Source of the DNA: Lepidodermella squamata
Lineage: Eukaryota > Gastrotricha
Assembly: GCA_047495785.1 (NCBI GenBank)
Contig: JBLDXI010000003.1
Location: 2,976,001 to 3,040,000 of the forward strand
DNA: 64,000 bases
Direction of reading: 5' to 3'
Positions 20,738-30,192 of this stretch are shown here, in pieces (within the stretch, counting starts at the first letter, position 1; each line of letters opens with the position of its first letter). Made by a program: the position numbers and the translations under genes. Below the pieces are notes generated by a model, which was not told where the DNA came from, did not search any database, and was given only the letters and a program-made list of their open reading frames with translations.

Positions 20738-21430
20738 ATAATAGTTAAGAATAATTAATCATTGATTTTTTAGACACTTCCCCCTTCAGTCGTGAGCCTC
20801 CTCTGAAATGCTCATCTCATTAGCATATGCACAGTCGCATTTATTTCACTTTTTACAGAATTACGCGCCGTATTCCGTGAAACTTTGCCACGTATCGTGT
20901 AGAATCTCTAAATTATTTTGTATTTTCTAGATTTTTCACGTAATACGGTCTGTGTATACGTTACGTGGCCCGATTTCACGAAATACGGCATTTTCTCACG
21001 TTACGTATCAGGGTTTCACAAAATACGGGATTTTTTACGGAATACGGCCCATATTTCATGAAAATCACAGAATACGGGGCTCGTACTCTGTATTTTGTGA
21101 CATTTTTTCATACGATACGGAGATTTTTCACGAAATACAGAATACGGCATTGAAATGTTGCTACGGGTGGGTCCTAGAAAACAAGTAGAAAACACCTCCG
21201 CTTCCGGATCTTACTTCGCACAATGGCTGGATCAAGAAGTCGTATCACTTCTCTTAACTCAATATTTGTTGAAGTTCAATCGATCCCTTTTTACGATGAA
21301 TGCAGTAAGTTGGACGAGGTGATGAGGCTGTGGAATGGAAGGAGTATCAACAGCTGTCAAAATTGTTGAAATCACAATAAGCGAATATGAGCCAGCACAT
21401 TGGTAATATTAATTCATTTCATTTAGTTGT

Positions 21431-21948
21431 TTAAGCGGTATCAATTTCTAAAATTATTGCTACTGCTGAGATAAGAATTATAACTATAACAACAACGGTC
21501 CACTCCAAAATATGTTTACACTTATCTTTACAAGTGCTGCTTGAAGGGTTGTCATCACCCAAAGCGTTCGCCTGCGTAAACGGATTGATGACAACGGGAT
21601 CTGCTGTAACTCGATCGAGCTCTTCTATCATAATTCGAGAATTCACTTGTGTCGGAGTGGTTCGAGAGGATTCAATCTCGTCGTAGGATGGTGGCGGTTG
21701 AAAAGCCCTCATTCAAGCTCATTCGAGTGATTAGTCAGGGGAAGATCGCTGCTGTAGGTCGGTGGAAGTGTCGATCCTGTTGGCGGAGCCTCGGCTGGTG
21801 GCGGAATCGAATCATTGCCAACAGCAAGTGCGTCTATCGAAGCCACGAATATGGAAACGTAAGAAGGAGGCAATGACAATGTCTGGCTACAAAGCAAGAA
21901 AGACTGATAGGCCCTTCCGAGATCAAAGCTTTTGATTTACTTTTCCAT
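21431..21948 (-). pseudogene. Frameshifted PPxY gene, paralogue of 11066
   Basis: Micro-exon 21941-21948 (ATGGAAAA) and exon 2 follow the 11066 gene closely, including Leu-Pro-Pro-Ser-Tyr, Leu-Pro-Pro-Thr-Tyr and the 3' half with Pro-Pro-Pro-Ser-Tyr, Cys-Lys-Asp-Lys-Cys-Lys and the membrane anchor. Around 21709-21725 a small indel shifts the frame, and a TGA at 21709-21711 ends the first half after Asn-Glu-Leu-Glu. The second half is open only from an internal ATG at 21712. As it stands the gene gives a soluble fragment with two PPxY motifs but no anchor. An unspotted intron across the break is conceivable, but I see no good donor and acceptor. Confidence 0.7.
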
Positions 21949-22124
21949 CGAGTATTCGCCTGATAGCTGAAATTGTTAGTCTATAGCTGAACCGAATATT
22001 TTACAGATAATAGTGCGAAATTTGATTTCTCTATCAAATTAGGAAAACAGGAACATGGATTAAGCTAGTTTCTCGTGCATGGACTATAAGGATAAGAATG
22101 CACATTCATTACCACCCGAGCTAT

Positions 22125-22130
22125 GATAAG
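22125..22130 (-). promoter_or_regulatory. GATA-factor site upstream of the 21431 copy
   Basis: GATAAG lies 177 bp before the micro-exon ATG, inside flank shared with the 11066 locus; another copy is at 22091. Confidence 0.35.
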
Positions 22131-22143
22131 ACTGTTGGAACTA

Positions 22144-22783
22144 CAGTAAAACCTGTTATCTCGAACTCTGTGTATCTCGAAATCCTGTGTATGTCGAAGT
22201 CTTGACGAGGAACCGTGGGTTTTTCAGCATATAGCCCATATTATTCACTCTGTGAAGTCGAACTCTGTCTATCTCGAAAGTCGAAGGGCGGGAAAGGAAC
22301 GGTAGCCATGTGGTGCATTATTGTGACTCTTTGAAGTCGAATGTTCGAAGCTCTTTCTTAATTTTGAGCGATACCGCGCGCGCAAGGCAAGGCGTGAAGT
22401 GGCTAAAGAGACTCTAAGCGTGTTGTTTACCTACCTGCAGCGCTCTCGGCGAGACGCTAAAGCTGCTCGTAATCGTCAACCCCCGCGTTGCGTAATCCTA
22501 CTTGAACACTTTATTTCAGGTCACGCGGCCTATCCCAGCGCATTTAAGGCCGACAACGCGGCTTGTGACTTGAGTAATTACAGAATATTTCAAATCTAGC
22601 GCTAATATTCAATAAAATGTTGCTATTTGTGCTCTAAAATATTGGGGTGATGAAATAAACGCTTTAAAATAGGCCCATGGGTGATTTTATGCGATATATG
22701 TCAGTCTCCCTCTATCTCGAATCTCTCTGGAAGTCGAATAGGTCGAATGGCACCGTGAGACTTCGAGATAACAGGTTTTACTG
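22144..22783. mobile_element. Pogo/Tigger-like MITE, 640 bp, TA target site
   Basis: The termini CAGTAAAACCTGTTATCTCGAA (22144) and its exact complement (ending at 22783) are bordered by TA on both sides. The interior repeats TCTCGAA and GTCGAA motifs. Termini starting CAGTAAAACC with TA duplications are known from the pogo/Tigger branch of Tc1-mariner elements. A frame at 22399-22599 shows no domain. Confidence 0.8.
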
Positions 22784-23182
22784 TATCACACTTTAAGATA
22801 GACGAGTGATTTCTCTTTTCTCTAACTTATTACAAAAATAAAACAGATTCAGCTATTACATGCGTGGAATGATGACGGTGCACAGCAAGTGCACACCCTG
22901 ATGAGACTCTTGGATGTTGCTACGCGGAAACTGAATTTGTATCACGCAACTGCCATTCGAGCACAGTGTGTTCGTATTGGGCTATTCGAAGTTCGAAGGT
23001 AGCTTTGGACGGCGATTAAGCCACCAGTCAATCATCTGAAACCATTTCATAGCAAATTAGCCCAAAAAAGTTAGAGCCAGCAATCTGTCAACAAAGTAAC
23101 TTTGAGAGCCGCTCTCTTTGATTCTGTGGCTCAAATTTTGAGAAAGGTCTGATGCGCCTTAAACGCGGTGCGATTTTGAGTA

Positions 23183-23352
23183 CAAGTGAAACCTGTTATC
23201 TCGAAGGGCTACGGTTCCGAAAAATGCATTCGACATACAGAGAGTTTCGACATAGAGAGAGAAATTTGGCTTATGTGAACTATAGACGGTTCTACGAAAA
23301 GTGTTCGACATTCGACAGATTTTCGACAGGTTCGAGATAACAGGTTTTACTG
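23183..23352. mobile_element. Short MITE of the same pogo-like family, 170 bp
   Basis: It has the same termini as the 22144 element (AAACCTGTTATCTCGAA at the left, TTCGAGATAACAGGTTTTACTG at the right) with TA borders, and an interior reduced to TTCGACAT-type repeats. It sits about 65 bp beyond the stop codon of the 23417 gene's side of the locus. Confidence 0.75.
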
Positions 23353-23416
23353 TATTAGATGACATTTCAAGTTTGATGCGAAATTCAGATATCCAGTTCT
23401 CATAGAGATCAGATTT

Positions 23417-23904
23417 CTATGCCAGTTCTACAATTAGTGTCACTGCTGCAGAAGCAAGTAAAACTACAAAAACGACTATGCAAATTGCGATTTTGATGCA
23501 TTTGTCTTCAGAAGGGCTGCTACCAAGTTCGCCCTGTGTGAATGGATTAACGACAACGGGTTCTCTAACTCGGCTGGCGAACTCGATCACAGTGCGAGCA
23601 TTGGCTTGACTCGGAGGCACTTGCGTCACATTGTAGGATGGCGGTGGTTCAAAAACTCGAAGTTCAAAATGATTCACGCTATTAGTAATTGGATGATCGT
23701 TGCTGTAGGTCGGTGGAAGTGTCGATCCTGTGGGCGGAGCCTCGGCTGGTGGCGGAATCGAGTCATTGCCAATAATAATAGCGTCTGTTGCAGCCACGGG
23801 TATTGAAACATAAGCAGGAGGCAAAGACCGAGGCTCGCTAAAAAGCAATAAGCACTCATGCTTATTTTAGATTCTAGATCGAAACTGTAACATTACTTGT
23901 CCAT
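23417..23904 (-). CDS. PPxY tail-anchored membrane protein, 142 aa, micro-exon start
   Basis: Exon 1 is 23897-23904 (ATGGACAA) and exon 2 is 23417-23837; the 59-nt intron is in phase 2. The protein carries Leu-Pro-Pro-Ala-Tyr, Leu-Pro-Pro-Thr-Tyr and Pro-Pro-Pro-Ser-Tyr, then Val-Val-Val-Asn-Pro-Phe-Thr, a short Asp-Lys-Cys-Ile-Lys juxtamembrane stretch and a C-terminal hydrophobic segment ending Val-Glu-Leu-Ala. The frame is intact throughout, unlike its close relative at 25434. The role is presumed to be as a membrane-anchored WW-domain ligand. Confidence 0.75.
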
Positions 23905-24121
23905 CGAATGATTGGCTGATGAGGTTGACAGGGATTCTTCTACAAGGTAGAAAGCCAAGGGGATCTTGCTTTTGAATTACTAAAGTAAGAACGCGTGGGC
24001 TGTGCTGGATTTATCCCGTTGATACGCATGGAATGATAACGATTCAAAGCAGAAACCAAGCGGACTCTCTCTGATAAAAGACCGTTGCAACCTGCCACAG
24101 TTCAAGATAGAACTCTACAGA
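23905..24121. other. Promoter-side spacer of the 23417 gene
   Basis: AT-rich sequence upstream of the micro-exon, with TGATAA near 24070. No gene. Confidence 0.3.
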
Positions 24122-24520
24122 GTTGTTCACGGTTTTTACCGCAGTTTTTACCGGTTTTTACCAGGTTTTTATTTTTGCCCGCAATTTCAACCGAAAAACA
24201 CCGCCGCCTGAAAGAACGATTTCCGGACTTCAAACCTGTCTATGCGAATTTAAGTCTATGCTTAATCGTATTTAACTACTCATCAGGCGACCTATGTCCG
24301 TAACCTTATATTGTTGGTGCGTCGAAGATTTAGCGGAAAAAACCAGCGGATAGGCTGAGTAAATAGAGATAAACAAGAGATTTTATTTGTTAAAACCTGC
24401 TAAATCTCGGTTTTTGTAGGGTCGGTTTTTTTGAAGTAAAAACTGCGGTATAAACCAGGCGGAAATGGTAAATACGGTAGAAAAAATAAAAACTCGGTGA
24501 ATGAACCACCTTGGAAATCT
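24122..24520. mobile_element. Candidate MITE with GGTTTTTACC-type ends
   Basis: The left side repeats GTTTTTACCG and the right side repeats its complement (GGAAATGGTAAATACGGTAG, AAAAACTCGGTGAATGAACC), giving imperfect inverted ends around GTTCACGGTTTTTACCG. No gene lies inside. The boundaries are approximate. Confidence 0.45.
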
Positions 24521-24973
24521 AGGACCTAATAGAGCTGACAAAACGCTTATGAGGCCACGGAAGTTCGATTAAAGGCTGAAACTAGAACAATCGAACCTTT
24601 GACCGTAATTACGACTTGAGACCTAACTGAGGTACCAGCGGAAAGCTCTCCCTTGGTTTGGATTTAGATGGATTTGGATCGCTCCGGTTGGGCCTGGCAG
24701 CTGACTTGACGTCACATCAATTCACTAGAAGTATCAAAGTTGATTCTTTCTTATAAAAGAGCGAAATCCGAAATCGAAGATGATAAAAAGGAACCTTGGT
24801 TTGAGTATTCTCAAAATGATATGAACTGAACTGAACATGTTGGAAAGGCTAGAGATGCATCCTCGGAATTGTATCATTTTCAATGGGGAACATATTTGTT
24901 ACCCCACCCAAATGATTGAAACGAGCCGGAGATATGCATATCGTCAACGTGGCTAATGGATCCGAGACAATAT

Positions 24974-25198
24974 TTTATTAGAATGTAACGATACCTAATA
25001 TTACGATTGTGATTATAGCCAAAATTATTATAGCCATTAAGCCTATAACGCAATACTTTTTCCTTTGATAGTTTCACTCGAACCACGGCAACCTAGATGC
25101 TTGAATGGTCGCAGCCTCTTGCGGAGTAATAACCCGGCTTTCGATTGCTTCGTTATTTCAGTAACGAACCCTAGATCAGGTGAATGAACTTGACTGCC
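24974..25198 (-). pseudogene. Internally deleted copy of the 26495 gene
   Basis: On the minus strand, sequence matching exon 1 of the 26495 gene (Ser-Pro-Asp-Leu-Gly-Phe-Val-Thr-Glu) is joined directly to the second half of its exon 2 (Glu-Ser-Arg-Val-Ile-Thr-Pro-Gln-Glu-Ala-Ala-Thr-Ile-Gln-Ala). The intron and the PPxY-bearing middle are missing. A TGA replaces the Arg codon after Trp-Phe-Glu, so the membrane segment, still recognisable to about 24974, is cut off. A clear dead duplicate. Confidence 0.8.
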
Positions 25199-25433
25199 GC
25201 ACCTTTTAATCGTGGTGCGATTGTGACTGATTAGCGGTTCGATAGCTGGAATCTTACAGACGTGTTGCTTTCAGTTTTATAGCAATTTAGCATGCCGGCG
25301 GAAATTCTAGGCTACCGCGAGGCGCGAGAGAACCCAGGATACTTTCCAGGTTATTTTTCATTTCAAATCTCGAGCCAACATTTTTCGATAATTTAATCTG
25401 ATATCGGATGAAATTCAAAGCTTTATGCGAAAT

Positions 25434-25933
25434 TCATATATCCAGTTCAACAATTAGTGTCACTGCTGTAGAAACAAGTAAAACTACAAAAACAACAAAG
25501 CCAATTGCAATTTTCTCGCATTTGTCTTTACAAGGGCTGCTTGGACTGGAATTGAGACCAAATTCGCCCTGTGTGATGGATTAACGACAACGGGTTCTCT
25601 AACTTGGCTGGCAAACTCTTCGATCATATTTCGAGCATTAGCTTGACTTGGAGGAGTCTCGTTGTAGGATGGTGGTGGTTCAAAAACCCTGAGTTCAACA
25701 TGATTCGCGGGAATGGTAATTGGACGATCGATGCTGTAGGTAGGTGGAAGTGTTGATCCTGTGGGCGGAGCCTCGGCTGGAGGCGGAATTGAATCATTGC
25801 CAATAGCAGGAACGTCTGTTGTAGCCACGGGTATGGAAACATAAGCTGGAGGCAGAGACCGAGGCGGCTCGCTACAAAGCAATAAAAACCCTCAGGCTGA
25901 TCCAAGATCGAAGGCAGAAAATTACTTTTCCAT
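25434..25933 (-). pseudogene. PPxY gene with a single-base frameshift (paralogue of 23417)
   Basis: Micro-exon 25926-25933 (ATGGAAAA) and exon 2 from 25871 read like the 23417 gene through Leu-Pro-Pro-Ala-Tyr, Leu-Pro-Pro-Thr-Tyr and Pro-Pro-Pro-Ser-Tyr to Val-Val-Val-Asn-Pro. At about 25576 one base present in the paralogue is absent. The reading then runs out of frame to a stop at 25484 and loses the Cys-containing juxtamembrane stretch and the membrane segment, whose codons survive in another frame down to 25434. Either the gene is newly dead or the assembly has an error here. If translated, it would give a soluble protein with three PPxY motifs. Confidence 0.75.
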
Positions 25934-26494
25934 CGAAAAATTGCTCGATGAAGTTGACGTGGGTTCTTGTACAGGCTGGAGAGCAAGAAGTGTTGCCGCT
26001 ATCAAATTACTAAAATGAGAAAGTGTTTTAAGCTGGACTTATCCCTAGGAGAAGTGGAATATGGAATGATAACGATGCACAGCAGAAGCCAAGCGACTTA
26101 AATCTGATAAGACTGCTGGAACCACACTTCAAGATAGAAAACTAGGATTCAGCAGTTTTAAGTTCGCAATGCAAGAGCTGCTAAAATTTTATTTAAAGCT
26201 GAAACAAAAAATCAATAGTCGAACCTTTGATTCTTCAACCGGACCTAATTGAGGTAATCGCTGAAAGTTTTTTATTAGCTTGGACTAGGTATGACTGGGT
26301 TTGTTTCAATGGTTGACTTGATATCACTCCAAGCAAAAAAATTGATCCTTCCTTATAACTTATAACAACGAAATAGACGAAGAAATGGACGACACAACAT
26401 CATGGTTAGAAGACCTGGAATCTTCTGATTATAATAGGATGAGTCTGAAATGTGCATTATCGCCAAAACGAAAATATGAGACAATAATAGTTTA
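25934..26494. other. Spacer
   Basis: No gene seen. CTGATAAGACTGCTGG near 26108 is a GATA-type site in the same relative place as in the sister loci (about 175 bp upstream of the 25434 copy). Confidence 0.35.
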
Positions 26495-26994
26495 TTAGGA
26501 TGTAACGATACCAAATATTGCGATTGTAAATATAGCCGAAATTGTTATAGCTATCAAGCCTATAACGCAATACTTTTTCCGTTGAGGGTTTCTCTCGAAC
26601 CACGGCAATCTAGCTGCTTGAATGGTCGCAGCCTCTTGCGGGGTAATAACCCGGCTTTCGATTGCATCGTTATGCCGACTTAGCTCCACTGTGAAAGAAG
26701 CTACCTGGTTCGTGATATCTAATGACTCGTATGAAGGCAATTGACGCGCCGATTCTGGCGGAGGCTCGAGACTCAGCAGTTGAGGTGGGCTTGCAGCTGG
26801 GGGTGGTAAAGAATCGAGAGGCTCCGTGACCAATCTTCCTGGTACCAGCGAAGTATAGGCTGGTGGCAGAGAAACACCATTATCCCTCAATCTGTGATGC
26901 GCCGAAATATCAATAAGAATTATTAGTCATACCTTTCAGTAACGAACCCTAGATCAGGTGAATGAACTTGAGGATCAGGTTCCGGATCTTCCAT
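26495..26994 (-). CDS. PPxY/LPxY tail-anchored membrane protein, 152 aa
   Basis: Exon 1 26933-26994 and exon 2 26495-26891 join in phase 2 across a 41-nt intron. The first exon encodes an acidic, Pro-rich 20-residue leader (starting Met-Glu-Asp-Pro-Glu-Pro). The tail contains Leu-Pro-Pro-Ala-Tyr, a Pro-rich block and Gln-Leu-Pro-Ser-Tyr-Glu, an LPxY variant of the WW ligand. A basic Arg-Asn-Pro-Gln-Arg-Lys-Lys stretch precedes the single hydrophobic segment, which ends three residues before the C terminus (Val-Thr-Ser). A GATAAG box at 27053 lies 59 bp upstream of the ATG. The deleted copy at 24974 derives from this gene. Confidence 0.75.
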
Positions 26995-27199
26995 AGTAAA
27001 GCTCAACAAAAGAAACAAGCTAATGCTGGTTACCGCTATCACTTAGTTTTATGATAAGGCGTCTAGTTTGAGATAAAACCCCGCTTTTGCAACTACATCG
27101 ATTCATGATGGTCGGAAAAGGGTCAAATTGTTTATTCAACTCAAGCAAGCCAAATCAAGTGATTAGTCATCTTATGATTTACAAATATGGATCTTTTGC

Positions 27200-27606
27200 T
27201 CAATAGTAGTAAACCGAGAAGAAAACAGCGTTGAACCCAACGACGAGAATGATAAGGAAAGCTGCAAACAAACGCCAACAGTAATAACTCGAATGAACGT
27301 GTCGCGTGGTGATCACGCGCGTATTGCAGTGGTTGGGTTCCACGATCATGTAAACCGGCTGGCCGTCGCTTCCGATGACAGAGGTCGGGACAATGGCACT
27401 GCTGACTGGGTTGGCGGATATCGACATTGGGCTGGCGTAAGCAGCATATGGGTCGATGTTGTTGTAATCTGGCGGCTTTTCGGGGGTAAAACCGAAGTTG
27501 GTAGCACCAGCAGAAGGTGCTGCCTGGCCGTAATTATACGACGGGGGTTGATCACTAAAATCATTGAGTAAAAAGAATCCTCTCTCAAACAAAATTCTTA
27601 CCTCAT
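27200..27606 (-). CDS. PPxY tail-anchored membrane protein, 119 aa, 5-nt first exon
   Basis: The coding part of exon 1 (27602-27606) is ATGAG only. A 47-nt phase-2 intron with a GTAAGA donor and TTTTAG acceptor leads to exon 2 (27200-27554), so the protein opens Met-Ser-Asp-Gln-Pro-Pro-Ser-Tyr. A second motif, Lys-Pro-Pro-Asp-Tyr, follows. Residues around Ile-Val-Glu-Pro-Asn-His-Cys precede a hydrophobic segment whose last residues are Tyr-Tyr-Tyr. The neighbouring gene at 27681 shares a Val-Tyr-(Met/Leu)-(Ile/Val)-Val-Glu stretch at the same place, so the two are sisters. Confidence 0.75.
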
Positions 27607-27680
27607 GATGAATTCACTTGTGAGTGATAAAGCTCTATTTAAATTCTAGGAAATAAATTCACAAATCAAATCTTGAACAT

Positions 27681-28103
27681 TTAGGCTAACATGGCAGAAA
27701 TAAGTATGATCACAAATATCAAGAATAAAGACAACAAAATAATACTGATAACTCTCTTTCGTTTTCTTCTATGTTCTTCCATTTCACGAGCTATAATATC
27801 ACTATGAGGATGATGGCTGCCAGCATGCTGCTCTACGACTAGATAGACAGGTCCAGCTTGTTGAGGTTGCTGGCTCACTGCACCGTAAGAAATTGTTGGT
27901 GAAAATACTGCAGCGGTGTTTGCTGGGGAGTAAGAAGGGGGTAACTCCGCAGCCAATTGATCCGGCCTTGCATAGCCTGGGCTCATTGCCTGTGAGGGAG
28001 TGTAAGCTGGTGGCAACGATTGGCCATCAAATCTAATGCGAGCAAATGAGGTCCGAGATATATAGAAGGTTCGACAGCCTTACTGATTAGTGACTGCACT
28101 CAT
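27681..28103 (-). CDS. PPxY tail-anchored membrane protein, 123 aa
   Basis: Exon 1 28084-28103 (20 nt) and exon 2 27681-28032 join in phase 2. Motifs are Leu-Pro-Pro-Ala-Tyr-Thr and Leu-Pro-Pro-Ser-Tyr-Ser, then Gly-Pro-Val-Tyr-Leu-Val-Val-Glu-Gln-His, a charged stretch (Arg-Glu-Met-Glu-Glu-His-Arg-Arg-Lys-Arg-Lys-Arg) and a C-terminal hydrophobic segment of about 23 residues. The strong positive charge before the segment fixes the N terminus in the cytosol. It lies 75 bp from the start of its sister at 27200. Confidence 0.75.
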
Positions 28104-28464
28104 TTTCCTTGAGTATTTTTCGGTTTGGGACCTAATATCAAGAGAAGCGGATTGAGATGCTGCAATTGAAACTCAGCTTATTTGGCAATCTGCGCACTTA
28201 CAGCTATGCTGAAGAAGGTTATGAGTGTGAACAGGTTGCGTTTTATCAGTCCAATTCGCCTTATCGCTTTTCATGAGGCTCTGGCCGATAAAAGAGAATT
28301 CTGAGAAAAATACGTTTCAAAAAACTGTGATTCAGTTGAGCACGATTTTTAGTAGATATTAACCTTTTTGCGGGGTTTCAAAGCGTGAACTCATTCCGAG
28401 AAATACGGTTTCTTGTCTCTTGTCTTAAGCCTTTTATTCAGTTTTAAAATCATAGAATTACTGG
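28104..28464. other. Spacer between two array genes
   Basis: No gene. A GATAAA-type site lies at about 28287, and an AATAAA-type signal (minus strand) for the next gene sits near 28430. Confidence 0.3.
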
Positions 28465-28719
28465 TTAATGTTTTGGAAAGCAAGTAGCATTGCCGGATCG
28501 CATCATTTTGACCTCATTGTTGCCATTTTCACCAGGATATATTGCTGGAATGAGTTGAGGGTAAGGCTGAGTGTTGATTTCAACGGCATCTTCCCCTTTT
28601 TTGAAGCCAACAGAAGTCGGGTTGAAAACAAGATCTTCAGGGCTGATGTTGTAGACATAGGGTGGCGGAGCATCAGCACCCGTTGAGTGACCGGCAGAGT
28701 TTGCTGAATGAGTTGCCAT
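28465..28719 (-). CDS. Small PPPY protein without a membrane segment, 84 aa
   Basis: Single frame from ATG 28719 to a stop at 28465. It contains Ala-Pro-Pro-Pro-Tyr-Val-Tyr near residue 23 and a Tyr-Pro-Gln-Leu-Ile-Pro-Ala-Ile-Tyr-Pro stretch, but no hydrophobic segment; the tail is polar. It could be a soluble member of the array, a member that lost its anchor, or a gene with an unrecognised 3' exon. An upstream TTG would add two residues. Position and strand match the array, but evidence for expression is lacking. Confidence 0.5.
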   Translation of the reverse strand: MATHSANSAGHSTGADAPPPYVYNISPEDLVFNPTSVGFKKGEDAVEINTQPYPQLIPAIYPGENGNNEVKMMRSGNATCFPKH

Positions 28720-28972
28720 TTTCAAAATATTGATTGGAAGTTTTTCGGATCTAAAACGTGCTTAAAAATGAACGTTTTCTTTCGCAATTTAAAAGCTCTT
28801 GATAAAACGCAACTGTGATAAAATTCAGCTGATAAACTCATGCGATGAATAATGACATGAATGATACAGTATAATACACAATTGCCCTATTTAAAGCCTA
28901 ACACCTGATGGTGAATCAGCTATTTAAGGAAATAGTGAATTTTAAGCACGGAAAATATTTTATTATTAGCAT

Positions 28973-29233
28973 CTAGTCAACTACAGCCCAAGCCACACCA
29001 AATACACCGCCAATTATGATGAGGGCTATAATTATTAGCAACGCCCATATCAGAAGTCTGTAATGTCGCATTCTTTTCTTATCTGGGATCGATGCTGGAT
29101 CAGGTTCAGCCAACGTGACTTGCCGAGGGGATGGATACGTTTGATAAATTACGGCATTGCCATCTGGCTTGTAGATAATTGAGCTTTGGCTGTCGAGGGT
29201 CGGTAAATTCTGTCTTCGTGAAGATCTGGTCAT
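28973..29233 (-). CDS. Tail-anchored protein without PPxY, about 86 aa
   Basis: The first ATG in frame is at 29233 (Met-Thr-Arg-Ser-Ser-Arg-Arg). The frame is open further upstream to 29299 without an ATG, so a 5' exon is possible. The cytosolic part is basic at its start and has no PPxY. A Pro-Asp-Lys-Lys-Arg-Met-Arg-His cluster precedes a long Leu/Ile-rich hydrophobic segment ending Val-Val-Asp. Size, topology, strand and place fit the array; relationship by sequence is not evident. Confidence 0.55.
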   Translation of the reverse strand: MTRSSRRQNLPTLDSQSSIIYKPDGNAVIYQTYPSPRQVTLAEPDPASIPDKKRMRHYRLLIWALLIIIALIIIGGVFGVAWAVVD

Positions 29234-29536
29234 TCGACTTACAGAAAAATAGCGTGTATAATTGCCATGAAAAGGAACAAACTGAGACGTAAATTCCACC
29301 TTATTAATCGGTCAATAAATGAGCCCACGCGTCAGACCACCGCGTTTGTGATACGTTACAATCGAAATCAACTGGTCGTCGATCCCGGCGTGGGTTGAGC
29401 CAGGGTTTCAACGATAAGGTCCCCCCAGATCGTGGGATAAACGAGGGACGCACGGCGATTTCACACAGTTGTAAGACGTACAAGAACACTGCCAAGCTTT
29501 TTCACCTGAGTCCACTTTATTTATAGAGACAAAACT

Positions 29537-30192
29537 TCACGTGGAAAAAACTACGACTAGAACAGTTACAAAAATAGCAGCGAGAGCTACAATGAACAGC
29601 ATGACACACCATGTCGGCAGGGTACACGTGCATTCGTGACTTTTTAGCGATTTATCAACCTGGTGTTGCTGGTTTTGCTCTGGAATAGGGAGCTGGGCTT
29701 GTCCCGAGTTGATTTTCAAAGAGCTCGATTGTGTATGGCGGACGGTACTCCTTCTCGGGTTCATATTCTGAACGTGCTCGGGGTCCTGGTCGACGGTTCT
29801 CGTGTAGAGAGATCTTCGTTTCGAGTTGGGAGATGGCGAGGCTTCCACCACTGGAACGAATAGATTTTCCTTAGAATTTCCAACCCCAGACTCAGCGTGA
29901 ATGTTTTCCATGCTTATCGAATAGCCGCTGCAGACACGGAGTAGCAACATTTTCTAAAAATGGATCATGCCTTACTTTTTGTCCAAGCCATCTGGAGTTG
30001 GAGGCGGAGTTTCCGTGCCAGGGATGTTTATGTGGACAGAATCTTCCTTATCTCCTGTCGTTTGATTTTTCGTTGTTATTACTTTCAACTCCAAGCCTTC
30101 GCTAGACAGCCAATGGTGAAAGAATACTCATTCAACTACACTGAGTGATATTACCTGTGAGCTTCTTGATTGGCTTCTGCTTCGTCTGTCAT
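29537..30192 (-). CDS. Tail-anchored membrane protein, 184 aa, three exons
   Basis: Exons 30155-30192, 29976-30101 and 29537-29927 join through two phase-2 introns of 53 and 48 nt; the acceptor of the last is CTGCAG. The Ser/Pro/Gln-rich cytosolic part includes Thr-Pro-Pro-Pro-Thr-Pro but no PPxY. Just before the membrane comes Ser-His-Glu-Cys-Thr-Cys-Thr, then a C-terminal hydrophobic segment of about 25 residues. The phase-2 introns and juxtamembrane cysteines tie it to the PPxY genes around it. No function recognised. A shorter start at 29950 is open but ignores the upstream exons. Confidence 0.6.

Larger units (their letters stand above)
16189..21167. mobile_element. Putative ~5-kb TIR element with TACGG-rich ends, containing a LINE
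   Basis: CCCGTAGCAACA at 16189-16200 faces its exact reverse complement at 21156-21167. Inside each end lie 200-300 bp dense in short motifs such as CCGTATT, TACGTAATACGG and CACGAAATACGG, in mirrored orientation. Between them sits the LINE at 16640-20740. I infer a TIR element into which the LINE inserted; the alternative is two independent insertions of a small TACGG-rich repeat in opposite orientation. No target duplication is obvious. Confidence 0.5.

Noticed and set aside
29304-29495. 63-codon minus-strand ORF
   Set aside because: It has no family features and no GTAAG/AG signals that would link it to the 28973 gene.
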